Positions 45,388 through 54,549 of a stretch of DNA of 64,000 nt are shown piece by piece. Below the pieces are notes generated by a model. It worked only from the letters and a program-made list of their open reading frames with translations. It ran no database searches and was not told the origin of the DNA. The stretch spans positions 55,532 through 119,531 of the forward strand of contig DVIW01000007.1 of NCBI GenBank assembly GCA_018710945.1, read 5' to 3'. Every line of letters begins with the position of its first letter. The first letter of the stretch is position 1. The DNA comes from Candidatus Aphodovivens avistercoris. GTDB taxonomy: Bacteria > Actinomycetota > Coriobacteriia > Coriobacteriales > Eggerthellaceae. A program made the translations under genes and the position numbers.

Positions 45388-47323
45388 CGCGCGCCTCCCC
45401 TTCCTCGCATCGGCCCTCATCCGCCGCATCGGCGGCGTGCGCGCCCGACGGCGTACGCGGGGCGGCCAGCTGGTTCTCAGCGCCCAGGTCAGGGCAGGCG
45501 CCGCAGGCGGTGCAGCGGCCGAACGTGCAGTCCGGCGTCGTGCGCCCCTCCTGCGCCAAACGGCGCTCGCGCGCCAGGAAGCGCTCCGACACGCCCGTGG
45601 AGATGTGCGCCCACGGCATCACGCGGTCGGTCGGCCAGGCCGTCTGCGCCACGGCGGCGGGGTCGATCCCGCACGCCGCGGCGGCCTCGCGCCAGGCTTC
45701 CTCGTTGAAGCACTCCGTCCACGCGTCGAAGCGCGCGCCGCGCCGCCAGGCCCCTTCAACCCACTGCGCGGCCTCGCGCCCGCCGCGGCTCATCACGGCC
45801 TCCACGAAGCTCGTAGACGGGTCGTGCCAGTGCACGTCCACCGCCTTGTACTTCACCGAGCGGCGCAGAAGGTCCACGCGCCGCAGCGCCTCCTCGGGCG
45901 CGATCTGGCCGTCCCACTGGAAGGGCGTCTGCGCCTTGGGCACGAACAGCGCCACGCTCACGCTCACGCGCACGCTGCCGCGCTGCTCGGGCGCCACGGC
46001 GGCCTTGGCGCGGTCGTAGGCGCGCTGGGCCAGGCTTGCGATGCCCTTGATGTCGTCGTCGGTCTCGGTGGGAAGCCCGATCATGAAGTACAGCTTGCAG
46101 CGCCGCCACCCCGCCGCGAACGCGGCGTCGATGGCGCCGAACAGGTCGTCCTCGGTCACGTTCTTGTTGATGACGTCGCGCAGCCGCTGCGTGCCCGCCT
46201 CGGGCGCGAAGGTCAAACCGCCCTTCTTCTGCCCGGCCACCAGCCCCGCCATGTCCACGCCGAACGCGTCCAGGCGCTGCGAGGGCACCGAGATGCGCAC
46301 GCCCTTGCCGTCGAGCGCGCGGTTGAGCCGCGTGAGGATCTGGGCGATCTGGGAGTGGTCGGTGGACGACAGCGAGGTCAGGCTCACCTCGTCGTAGCCC
46401 GTGGCCGCCAGGCCCGCCAGCACCGAATTCACCACGTTGTCGGCGGTGCGCTCGCGCACGGGGCGGTACATCATGCCCGCCTGGCAGAAGCGGCACCCGC
46501 GGGCGCACCCGCGCAGGATCTCCACGTTCAGCCGGTCGTGCACCACCTCGGTGAACGGCACGATGCACGGCTCCCAGCCGCTGCTGGCGGAAAACCCTTC
46601 GTACAGCCGCTTCTCGATGCGCTCAGGCAGGCCGTCCTCCAAAGGCTCGATCCACAAGCCCGCCGCCTGGGCCTCTTCCTCGCTGCGCCAGCGGTACAGC
46701 GACGGCACGTACCAGCCGGGGGTCTGCGCCAGCGCGCGCAGGATGGCCGCGCGCGGCGCGCCCTCCTGCCGCAGGCGGCGGATGAGCGCCAGCGCCTCGG
46801 GCACGGCCTCCTCGCCCTCGCCGATGGAGATCGCGTCGAAGAAGGGCGCGTAGGGCTCGGGGTTGAACGCGCAGGGGCCGCCGCCCAGAACAAGCGGGTC
46901 GTCCTCGGCGCGCTTGTCGGCATGCAGCGGGATGCCGGCCAGATCGAGCGTCTCCAGCACGTTGGCAGCCGCCAGCTCGTGCGGCAGCGTGATGCCCACC
47001 GCGTCGAACTCCGCCACCGGCGCGCAGCTTTCCAGGCTGAACAGGGGGATGCCCTCCGCCCGCAACGTGTCGCAGAACGCCGGCGCCGGCAAAAACGCGC
47101 GCTCGGCCGCCAGGTGCTCAGCCGCGTTCACGGCGTTCACCAGGATGCGCAGCGCCTGGTTGGCCTGGCCCAGCTCGTAGGTGTCCGGGTAGACCATGCA
47201 GAAGCGGAAGTCGGCGTCGTCCTTGCGCACGCAGCCGAACTCGTGGTTCAGATAGCGTGCCGGGCGCTCGGCCGCCGCCAGAAGCGGCTCGAGGCGCAGC
47301 CACAGATTCGTGAGCTTGCTCAT
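45380..47323 (-). CDS. TIGR03960-family radical SAM protein
   Basis: A 647-residue protein with an N-terminal domain resembling a B12-binding fold (VGITLPHELAAANVLETLDL), then the radical SAM motif GCARGCRFCQAGM (Cx3Cx2C) near residue 290 and a C-terminal cysteine cluster CTFGRCTACGACPD. Overall layout matches the TIGR03960 family that always pairs with DUF2344. Its ATG overlaps the stop of the DUF697-like gene by four bases and it overlaps the partner gene. Likely role: RNA modification; reaction unknown. Confidence 0.9.
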   Translation of the reverse strand: MSKLTNLWLRLEPLLAAAERPARYLNHEFGCVRKDDADFRFCMVYPDTYELGQANQALRILVNAVNAAEHLAAERAFLPAPAFCDTLRAEGIPLFSLESCAPVAEFDAVGITLPHELAAANVLETLDLAGIPLHADKRAEDDPLVLGGGPCAFNPEPYAPFFDAISIGEGEEAVPEALALIRRLRQEGAPRAAILRALAQTPGWYVPSLYRWRSEEEAQAAGLWIEPLEDGLPERIEKRLYEGFSASSGWEPCIVPFTEVVHDRLNVEILRGCARGCRFCQAGMMYRPVRERTADNVVNSVLAGLAATGYDEVSLTSLSSTDHSQIAQILTRLNRALDGKGVRISVPSQRLDAFGVDMAGLVAGQKKGGLTFAPEAGTQRLRDVINKNVTEDDLFGAIDAAFAAGWRRCKLYFMIGLPTETDDDIKGIASLAQRAYDRAKAAVAPEQRGSVRVSVSVALFVPKAQTPFQWDGQIAPEEALRRVDLLRRSVKYKAVDVHWHDPSTSFVEAVMSRGGREAAQWVEGAWRRGARFDAWTECFNEEAWREAAAACGIDPAAVAQTAWPTDRVMPWAHISTGVSERFLARERRLAQEGRTTPDCTFGRCTACGACPDLGAENQLAAPRTPSGAHAADAADEGRCEEGEARDA

Positions 47324-48444
47324 GCGCGCGCTCCTTCCGTCTCGTCCGCCGCGCCCGTCCCGGCGCGCTTCGCAGCGCAGCCCCGCGCCGCGGCCGCCAG
47401 GCCCCGCGCGCGCTCCGTCGCGCGGCCCAGCACGGCCCGCGCGCCCTGGGCGGCGCCCGCGGCCGCCACGGCGGCGTCGCGGGCGCGGGCCGCCGTCTCG
47501 GCCAAACCCGCCGCCGAGCCGCCGGCCTCGAAGTACTCGATGGCCGCGCGCCCCATGGCCTCGGTGCCGGCGTAGCCGATGGCCGCCTTCACCGCCCAGC
47601 CCAAGGCCGGCACCGCGCCAGCCACCTGGCGGGCCGCGGTGCGGCAGGCGAAGGCGCCGCCCACCACGCAGGCCAGCTCCTTCACGCGCGCGATGCTCAT
47701 GGGCTGCCCGTAGGCCGCCGCGATCTGCAGCAGCATCTTCGCCTGGTTCAGCGTCATCACCGGCATGTCGGCGCCAGGGATGAACATCACCAGGCCCACG
47801 CCCGCGTTCTGCAGCGCGGTGGCGCCTACCGCCTCAAGCGACAACGGGCGGCGCACGAAGGGAAACGCCAGCGCGAACGCCAGCTTCTTCTCGCGGCACG
47901 CCGCCACCACCCACGCGCCCATGCGCTCCTTGAGCTGGCGCGCAGAGGCTTCGTCAAGCTCTGCGGGCTCAGCCGCGTCGGCGTCGTACTCCACGGCGGC
48001 CTGCGGCTTCCCCTTCGCCGCACAGGCCAACCGGCGCGCCAGCGGCACGCCCGTCCCGCCCGGCGCCACCACGTCGCCGTCGGGGATGGGGCTTCCCGCC
48101 GCCTGCGCCAGCTCTAACACGAGCGTCGGCAGCGTGGTCAGCACCATGGCCGGCACCCCTGCCGCGCGCAGGCAGGCCGCGGCCTGCCCCACCCGCTCGT
48201 CGGTGCCCGCCACCACCACAGCCGCGTCGTCGCCGGGGTACGGCGCCGCCAGGGCGTCGTCCAGCGAGCCGAACGCCACGCGCGCATGCGGCGCCTGCGG
48301 GCTGAGAGCCGCAAGCGCCAGCTCCAGTACGTCCTGCGGGCAGGAGGCGTCCACGTAGACCGTCGCCGACACCGGGGTGCGGCCGGCCTCGTCGATGCTC
48401 ATCGCTTCGTCGAGCACCGCCTTCACATCAATGGGTAGCTGCAT
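47320..48444 (-). CDS. DUF697-like protein
   Basis: A 374-residue protein starting MQLPIDVKAVLDEAMSIDEA. The first ~190 residues look Rossmann-like with an open parallel-strand pattern; the second half (LQNAGVGLVMFIPGADMPVM onward, LPALGWAVKAAIGYAGTEAM) matches DUF697, with hydrophobic membrane-associating helices. The C-terminal 80 residues are Ala-rich. Function unknown. The ATG at 48444 has GAAGGAAGG upstream and lies within the last codons of rodA (17-base overlap), coupling it to the elongation genes. Confidence 0.75.
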   Translation of the reverse strand: MQLPIDVKAVLDEAMSIDEAGRTPVSATVYVDASCPQDVLELALAALSPQAPHARVAFGSLDDALAAPYPGDDAAVVVAGTDERVGQAAACLRAAGVPAMVLTTLPTLVLELAQAAGSPIPDGDVVAPGGTGVPLARRLACAAKGKPQAAVEYDADAAEPAELDEASARQLKERMGAWVVAACREKKLAFALAFPFVRRPLSLEAVGATALQNAGVGLVMFIPGADMPVMTLNQAKMLLQIAAAYGQPMSIARVKELACVVGGAFACRTAARQVAGAVPALGWAVKAAIGYAGTEAMGRAAIEYFEAGGSAAGLAETAARARDAAVAAAGAAQGARAVLGRATERARGLAAAARGCAAKRAGTGAADETEGARA

Positions 48445-49657
48445 AACCTTCCTTCTTCCCGCTGGCCGCGCCATGCGCCCACACCGAGCCGATGAACCCG
48501 AGCAGGGCGAAGTTCACCACCATGAACGACGAACCGTAGCTGACGAACGGCAACGGGATGCCCGTGATGGGCATCAGCCCCACGTCCATCCCGATGTTCT
48601 CCAGAATCTGGAACAGCCACATGCCCACCACGCACATCACGATCATCATGCCGAACATGTCGCCGGACCCCCGCGCGATGCGGATGCACACGACCACCAG
48701 CGCGGCGTAGAGGGCCAGAAGCGCCATAGCGCCGACGAAACCCAGCTCTTCGGCCAGCACGCAGAAGATGAAGTCGGTGGGCGCCTCGGGCAGGTAGCCC
48801 AGCGTGCCCTGCGAGCTTTGCAAAAGCCCCTTGCCGAACAGCCCACCCGAGCCGATGGCGATCTTGGCCTGCTGCAGATTGTACCCTTCGTCGGACAGAT
48901 CGGCCCCGCCCTGGTCCAAAAACACCAGCAGGCGGTTGCGCTGGTACTGCTTGAGCAGGCGGTACTCCCAGGTGCCGTCGGCCGTCTGGTACTTCAACAC
49001 CTCGTCGATGGCGAACACCGCCACGATGGCCGCCACGAACAGCCCCAGCGTCACCAGCAGGTACTTCAGACGCGCGCCGCCCACCACCAGCGCGGTGGCC
49101 GCGATGAACAGGTACACCAGTCCCGTGCCCAAGTCGGGCTGGGTCATGATGCACAGAAACGGCACCAGCATGATGCCGAGCGCCTTGCAGTACTCGCGCG
49201 GGGCGTCCAGCCGCCCGCCGTAGCGCGCCATCACGCTGGCGTCCAGCAGGATCACCGTGATCTTGGCGAACTCGCCGGGCTGTATCTGCATGCCCACGTT
49301 GATCCAGGACGTGGCGCCCATGGTGGTCACGCCGATGACGGGCAGGTGCGGCGAGAGGATCAGCACCACGTTCACGACAAGGAACACCCGCGTCATGCCC
49401 GCCAGGCGGCGGTAGTCGAACCGCCAGATCAGCACCATGGCCACGATGCCCGCCGCCACGCCGGCCGCCTGGCGCGAGAAGCTGTAGTCGGGGTCGTTGG
49501 CCACGGCCGACCACACCACCACCAGCCCGTAGCACACCAGGATGCCCACCACGACGAGGAACGGCAGGTTGAGCGCCGGGAAGCGCCTCTTGCGCGTGGA
49601 GCGCGCCACCGCCTTGTCCGGCGCGGCGAGCGAGTCGATCTGCGGCAGCTGTGCCAT
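48428..49657 (-). CDS. rodA: RodA/FtsW-family peptidoglycan glycosyltransferase
   Basis: A 409-residue membrane protein with about ten transmembrane helices, belonging to the SEDS family of peptidoglycan glycosyltransferases. It follows mrdA and carries PLPFVSYGSS (SEDS signature) and the MQIQPGEFAKI block. In the elongasome RodA polymerises glycan strands while the PBP2 transpeptidase crosslinks them. The ATG at 49657 is the natural start of a polar N-terminal tail. Confidence 0.94.
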   Translation of the reverse strand: MAQLPQIDSLAAPDKAVARSTRKRRFPALNLPFLVVVGILVCYGLVVVWSAVANDPDYSFSRQAAGVAAGIVAMVLIWRFDYRRLAGMTRVFLVVNVVLILSPHLPVIGVTTMGATSWINVGMQIQPGEFAKITVILLDASVMARYGGRLDAPREYCKALGIMLVPFLCIMTQPDLGTGLVYLFIAATALVVGGARLKYLLVTLGLFVAAIVAVFAIDEVLKYQTADGTWEYRLLKQYQRNRLLVFLDQGGADLSDEGYNLQQAKIAIGSGGLFGKGLLQSSQGTLGYLPEAPTDFIFCVLAEELGFVGAMALLALYAALVVVCIRIARGSGDMFGMMIVMCVVGMWLFQILENIGMDVGLMPITGIPLPFVSYGSSFMVVNFALLGFIGSVWAHGAASGKKEGYAATH

Positions 49658-49719
49658 GGCGAAGCCTCCCTTCGCTTCCGTCGTCGTTTCGGGCGCCCTG
49701 CGCGCCCCTTCCCTGCGGC

Positions 49720-51867
49720 CTAGTCGGTGCGGCCGGTGCTGGTCACCGTCACTTCCACCGACTCGCCGCCGAAGCCCGCCACCGTGCCCATGTCGGTCAG
49801 CGTGCCGGCGTCGTAGGCCAGCGCGGCGCCCATGGCCTCAGCCCCCAGAGGCGAGGCCGAGTCCGCGCCGCCGCCGCCCTGCTCCACCACGCAGGTGACC
49901 ACGTAGCGCGGATCGTCCTTCGGGCCGTAGCAGGCGAACCAGGCGTAGTCGTTCTGCCCGGCCACCTCGGCGGTGCCGGTCTTGCAGCACATCGTGGCCG
50001 GGTCCACCCCCGCCTCGCGGAACGACGCGGCCACCGACGCGTTGTCGGTCGCCACGCCGTTGAGCGCGTCGCGCACCAGCTCCAGATCCTCCTCGCTCAC
50101 GTCCGGGGTGGCCACCACCTCCGGCTGGAAGCTCACCACCACCTCGCCGTCGGCGTTGCGCACCTCCTTCAGCACGTGGGGGCGCATGATGTCGCCGGTG
50201 GCGATGGCGCCGTAGGCCACCGCCAGCTCGATGGGGGTTATCAGCACGTAGCCCTGGCCGATGCTCATGTTGGTCATGTCGCCGCCGAGCCACTGCGCCT
50301 CTTCGGGGCGGTTGCGGAAGTACTCGGCCTTCCACTCCGGCGTGGGGATGCGCCCCGTCGTCTCGCCGCCGATGTCGATGCCGGTGGGCTGGTCGATACG
50401 GTACTTCGCGATGAAGTCCTGCATGGCCGTGGGGCTCATCTGGCCCGCCTGGCCCTTGTCGTAGAAGTCCTTCGCGATGGCGTAGAACACCGTGTCGCAC
50501 GAGTTCACGATGCCCCCGCGCAGATCCAACGTGCCATGCCCGTTCAGATCCCAGCAGTTCTGCGGCTGGCCGGTGTTCCAGCCGTCCCACGAGCCGGTAC
50601 ACACCCAGGTGGAGTCCTCGGTGCAGATGCCGCACTCCAGCGCCGCCAGGCTGGTGAACGCCTTGTAGGTGGACGCCGCGGGGTACTGGCCGGAGATGGC
50701 GCGGTTGAGCATGGGGTTGTACGATTCCTCGGAGGAGTACACGTCCCACACGTCCTGGGACACGCCGCCGATGAACAGCGACGGGTCGAACACGGGGTAG
50801 CTGGCCATCGCCACGATGCCGCCGTCGCGCACGTCCATCACCACCACGGCTCCGCCCACGCCCACACCCTCGCCGATGACGCCGGAAGGCGCGATGATCT
50901 CGGCCAGCTTCTTGTCGCAGGCGTACTGCACCGGACCCTTCAGGCACAGGTGGATGTCCGACCCGCGCGTGGGCTGGGTCTCGCTGACCACCTCCACCAC
51001 GTTGCCGTTGGCGTCTGCGATCACGCGGCGCTGGCCGTGGTCGCCGGCCAGCAGGTCGTCGTAGGCGGCTTCCACGCCGGTCTGCCCCACGTCGTCGCCC
51101 AGCTCCACCTCGCGCCCTTCCGAAAGCGTCTCGAGCTGGTCGGAGGCCACCGAGCCGGTGTAGCCCAGCGTCTGCGCCGCCAAGGCGCCGTAGGGGTAGT
51201 CGCGCACGGTGCGCGTCTGCACGGAGACTCCCGGGAAGGCCTCCACGTGCTCGGAGATGAACGCCACGTCGCGCAGACGGGCGTCGCTTGCCACCACGCG
51301 CTGGCTCTGCGCGCCGCTCGACGCGTCCTGGATGCGCTGGCGCACCACGTTGTAGGGCACGCCCAGAACGGCGGACAACCGCAGCAGCACGTCGCGGTCG
51401 TCGGCCACGTCGGGATCGGCCAGCACGGTCAGCGAGCTGCGGTTGGTCACGAGCGCCAGGCCGTCGGCGTCGTAGATGATGCCACGCGGGGCGGGGGTGG
51501 CCACGGTGGCGTACATGTTCTCGGCGGCCTCGCGCGCGTACGAGCCGCCCGAGAGCACCTGCATCCCCCACAGACGCGCGGCCAGGGCGGCGAAGATGCC
51601 CGCGCCCAGAACGCCCATGGCCAGAAAGCGCGGCTTCAGGGAGTCGGCGGGGTTCTCGGTGGAGGCCGCGGCTGTCGCAGCGGCCGAGGGGCCCTTGCGC
51701 GAGGCGTCGGGAAGCGAGGACGACACGCCTACCGACTCGATGGAGCGCACGCCCTTCTTCACCGAGGCGTAGGAGCCCTTCGCGCGGTTGCGCACCGCGA
51801 ACACCACCAGGATGACGACCGCCACCGCGGCAAGGGCCAAAAGCGCGGAGACGATGGCTACAACCAT
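49720..51867 (-). CDS. mrdA: Penicillin-binding protein 2 (elongation transpeptidase)
   Basis: A 715-residue class B PBP. An N-terminal membrane anchor (MVVAIVSALLALAAVAVVIL) is followed by a polar tract, a second hydrophobic segment near residue 90, the dimerisation domain, and the transpeptidase domain with Ser399 in STYK, SCD as the SxN motif, and K629 in CKTGTAEV. A long N-terminal extension (~90 residues before the second hydrophobic segment) is unusual: two possible membrane helices instead of one. The ATG at 51867 has GAGG upstream. mreD precedes it by 10 bases and rodA follows. Confidence 0.94.
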   Translation of the reverse strand: MVVAIVSALLALAAVAVVILVVFAVRNRAKGSYASVKKGVRSIESVGVSSSLPDASRKGPSAAATAAASTENPADSLKPRFLAMGVLGAGIFAALAARLWGMQVLSGGSYAREAAENMYATVATPAPRGIIYDADGLALVTNRSSLTVLADPDVADDRDVLLRLSAVLGVPYNVVRQRIQDASSGAQSQRVVASDARLRDVAFISEHVEAFPGVSVQTRTVRDYPYGALAAQTLGYTGSVASDQLETLSEGREVELGDDVGQTGVEAAYDDLLAGDHGQRRVIADANGNVVEVVSETQPTRGSDIHLCLKGPVQYACDKKLAEIIAPSGVIGEGVGVGGAVVVMDVRDGGIVAMASYPVFDPSLFIGGVSQDVWDVYSSEESYNPMLNRAISGQYPAASTYKAFTSLAALECGICTEDSTWVCTGSWDGWNTGQPQNCWDLNGHGTLDLRGGIVNSCDTVFYAIAKDFYDKGQAGQMSPTAMQDFIAKYRIDQPTGIDIGGETTGRIPTPEWKAEYFRNRPEEAQWLGGDMTNMSIGQGYVLITPIELAVAYGAIATGDIMRPHVLKEVRNADGEVVVSFQPEVVATPDVSEEDLELVRDALNGVATDNASVAASFREAGVDPATMCCKTGTAEVAGQNDYAWFACYGPKDDPRYVVTCVVEQGGGGADSASPLGAEAMGAALAYDAGTLTDMGTVAGFGGESVEVTVTSTGRTD

Positions 51868-51877
51868 GCGCGCCGCC

Positions 51878-52402
51878 TCACAGGTGCGCCGGCGCGCCCG
51901 GCCCCATGGGAGCCGGCGGGGCCAGCACGCGGGCCGCCAGCGGGTAGAGCACCAGCCCCACCACGCAGTCGTACAGACCGCACGGCAGCGCGCGGTACAC
52001 GAAGGCGTCCAGCACCGACACGCCCGAGCCCAGCGCAAGGAAGAACGCCCCCGACAGCATCTCGATGAGCAGGGCCGCCACCACGAAGATGAGCAGCGGC
52101 ATGAACACGGTGTCGTTGTTCAGCACCGCGAATGCGCGCGCGGCCAGAAACGTGAACAGCACGAGCAGAAGCGCGGTGGAGCCCACCGGCGCGCCCGTGA
52201 CGAAATCGCTTGCCAGCCCCAAGACGAAGGGCAGCACGGGACCCGAAGCAGCCGGGCGCACGATGGCCGCCAGAAGGCAGAACGCCACGATGAAGTTCGG
52301 CTGAGCCGAGAAGATGGCGATGTTGGGGGCCAGGACGACCTGCGCTGCGACGGCGATGACGGCGCCGATGACCAGCGCGAGCGTTCCCTTCTCGTCCGTC
52401 AC
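51878..52402 (-). CDS. mreD: Rod-shape-determining protein MreD
   Basis: A 174-residue membrane protein with five or six hydrophobic segments (APNIAIFSAQPNFIVAFCLL, then LGLASDFVTGAPVGSTALLL). Sequence similarity in MreD is low, but position between mreC and mrdA and the LDAFVYRALPCG block settle identity. The start is the GTG at 52402, overlapping the mreC stop by four bases. Confidence 0.85.
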   Translation of the reverse strand: MTDEKGTLALVIGAVIAVAAQVVLAPNIAIFSAQPNFIVAFCLLAAIVRPAASGPVLPFVLGLASDFVTGAPVGSTALLLVLFTFLAARAFAVLNNDTVFMPLLIFVVAALLIEMLSGAFFLALGSGVSVLDAFVYRALPCGLYDCVVGLVLYPLAARVLAPPAPMGPGAPAHL

Positions 52403-53292
52403 TGCGCCTCGCCTCCCTCCGCCGCCTCGTCGTCCGCGGCGTCCCCGGCGGCCTGCGAGCCCACCGAGAACACCACCATCACCTCTTCCAAAGCCGACGC
52501 CGCGTCGTTGGGGGAAACCACCACGGTGGAGGGCGTGCCGCCCTGGCCGGCCTCCACCCGCACCACGGTGCCGATCATCAGCCCGCTGACGTAGCTGCCG
52601 CCCAGACCGGAGGTGATCACCACGTCGCCCACGGCCACCTCGGCGTCCTCGTCCAGGTCCTCCAGATACAGCAGGCCCTCCAGCGACCCGCGCACGATGC
52701 CCTCGGCGCGACTCGACTGCACCATGGCCGCCGCGCCCGACTGCGAGTCGGTGAGCAGGCGCACCTCCGAGGAATGCTCGGAGACCGAGGCCACCTGGCC
52801 CACCACGCCCGTCGAGCCCATCACGGTCATGCCCGCCTCAACGCCCTCGGCGCTGCCGGCGTCGATGGTGATCGTCTGGTTCCAGGCGGTGGCGCTCTTG
52901 CCCACCACGCGGGCCGCCGCGCCCTCGATGTCATAGCGGTCCTTCATGTCCAGAAGGCCCTGGAGGCGCTGGGCCTCCTGACGGTACTCTTCGGTCTGGG
53001 CCACCAGCTCACGCAGCTCGGCGTTGCTCTCGCGCAACGCCGACAGCGTGCTCTCGTCCGCCGTCGCATCGGCGGCGGCCTGCCCGGCCGCCTCCACGCC
53101 CGACGACACGCCGGCGCCGGCCAGCTTCAGCGGCGCGATGGCGTCCGCCACCGCGTTCTGGGCGCTGTGCAGCGGGCCGTCCGCGCCTTCGCGTGAGTAG
53201 ACGGTCACCAGCGCCACGGAGACGACGAGGAGCGCGACCAGCAGGATGCCTCCCGCAAGGGGCCTGCCGCTGTTTTGGTTACGGAACGCCAT
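52399..53292 (-). CDS. mreC: Rod-shape-determining protein MreC
   Basis: A 297-residue protein with one N-terminal membrane helix (AGGILLVALLVVSVALVTVY), a short coiled coil (about 70-115) and a beta-barrel periplasm-facing region, as in MreC. Blocks GVVGQVASVSEHSSEVRLLT and ITSGLGGSYVSGLMIGTVVR are family-typical. It links MreB to the peptidoglycan enzymes of the elongasome. It begins 15 bases after the mreB stop. The Ala/Glu-rich last 25 residues are variable. Confidence 0.94.
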   Translation of the reverse strand: MAFRNQNSGRPLAGGILLVALLVVSVALVTVYSREGADGPLHSAQNAVADAIAPLKLAGAGVSSGVEAAGQAAADATADESTLSALRESNAELRELVAQTEEYRQEAQRLQGLLDMKDRYDIEGAAARVVGKSATAWNQTITIDAGSAEGVEAGMTVMGSTGVVGQVASVSEHSSEVRLLTDSQSGAAAMVQSSRAEGIVRGSLEGLLYLEDLDEDAEVAVGDVVITSGLGGSYVSGLMIGTVVRVEAGQGGTPSTVVVSPNDAASALEEVMVVFSVGSQAAGDAADDEAAEGGEAQ

Positions 53293-53307
53293 ACAGAAAG
53301 CCGGCGC

Positions 53308-54363
53308 CTACTTCGTCCGCATGAGCGTCTGCTTGAGGGCGGTGGGCGTCTCGAGCACCTTCAGGCAGCCCGACACGACGTTCGTGAGCGCCGTTTCGCT
53401 GACCCACACGGGAATCTCCAGCTTGTCGGTGAGGTAGCGGTCAAGCCCCGACAGCAGGCCGCCGCCGCCCGTCAGAAGGATGCCGTTCTGGATGATGTCG
53501 CTGGCCAGGTCGGGGTTGGTCTTCTTGAACGTCTCCTTGATGTGGATGACCATCTCCTCGATGGGCGCCTGCAGCGCGGCGCGCACGTCCTCGGACTGGA
53601 TGGTCACCTCCTTGGGCTGCTCGGTGATCATGTCCTGGCCGGAGATGATCATGTCGCGCTCGCGGCCGTCCTCGAACGGCAGGATGGAGCCGATCTTGAT
53701 CTTGATGACCTCGGCCGTGCGCTCGCCGATCTTGATGCCCAGAAGGTCGCGCAGGTGCATGGCGATGGCCTCGTCGAGGCGGTTGCCCGCCAGACGCAGC
53801 GACGAGGACGCCACGATACCGCCCAGCGAGATGACGGCCACTTCCGTGGTGCCGCCGCCGATGTCCACCACCATCGAGCCGGTGGGCTCGGTGACGGGCA
53901 GGTCGGCGCCCATCGCCGCGGCCATGGGCTCCTCGATCAGGTAGGCCTGGCGCGCGCCGGCCTGGATGGCGGCCTCGAACACCGCGCGCTTCTCCACCGA
54001 GGTGGCGCCGCACGGGATGCAGATGACGATGCGCGGCTTGGCCTGCCAGGGGTACTTCCGCTGGATGGCCTTGTTGATGAACGCCGACAGCATGGCCTCG
54101 GTCACGTCGTAGTCGGCGATGACGCCGTCCTTCAACGGATGCTCGGCCGAGAACGCCTCGGGCGTGTGGTTGATCATGTTCTTGGCTTCGTGGCCCACGG
54201 CCAGCACGCGGTGCGTGCTCTTCTCGATGGCCACGACGGACGGCTCGTTGATGACGATGCCCTCGCCCTTGATCGCGACCAGCGTATTTGCAGTTCCCAG
54301 GTCGATGGCCATGTCCGTGGACATCTGGCCGGAAAACCGAGAGAACAGGTCAAAAAAGGACAT
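53308..54363 (-). CDS. mreB: Rod-shape-determining protein MreB
   Basis: A 351-residue bacterial actin that organises lateral wall synthesis. ATP-site motifs: DLGTANTLVAIKG near residue 20, VVDIGGGTTEVAVISLGGI near 165, LLTGGGGLLSG near 290. Family-typical blocks include RIVICIPCGATSVEKRAVFE. AAGGGG precedes the ATG at 54363. It heads the mreB-mreC-mreD-mrdA-rodA series. Confidence 0.97.
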   Translation of the reverse strand: MSFFDLFSRFSGQMSTDMAIDLGTANTLVAIKGEGIVINEPSVVAIEKSTHRVLAVGHEAKNMINHTPEAFSAEHPLKDGVIADYDVTEAMLSAFINKAIQRKYPWQAKPRIVICIPCGATSVEKRAVFEAAIQAGARQAYLIEEPMAAAMGADLPVTEPTGSMVVDIGGGTTEVAVISLGGIVASSSLRLAGNRLDEAIAMHLRDLLGIKIGERTAEVIKIKIGSILPFEDGRERDMIISGQDMITEQPKEVTIQSEDVRAALQAPIEEMVIHIKETFKKTNPDLASDIIQNGILLTGGGGLLSGLDRYLTDKLEIPVWVSETALTNVVSGCLKVLETPTALKQTLMRTK

Positions 54364-54502
54364 ACCGGCAAACCCCTTGCATTTCTGGTTCAGTGCGGCA
54401 AGCTTCGCTCCATATAGAAGAGCATTCTACTCTTGCGCGTTTTTCACCTGGCCGGGCGTCGCAAACAGCACAGATAAGAACCATAAGCACACGGCGGCGA
54501 TA

Positions 54503-54547
54503 GGCGCACGGGCCCGCGCGCGGATGCGGCGCGAACCCGTGCGGGCG
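54503..54547 (-). terminator. Hairpin immediately downstream of the hydrogenase operon
   Basis: Arms CGCACGGG (54505-54512) and CCCGTGCG (54536-54543), extended by GGC/GCC, begin three bases past the hydA stop. No T-run follows on the minus strand, so it could be a Rho-dependent end or an mRNA stabiliser rather than an intrinsic terminator. Confidence 0.35.
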
Positions 54548-54549
54548 CC

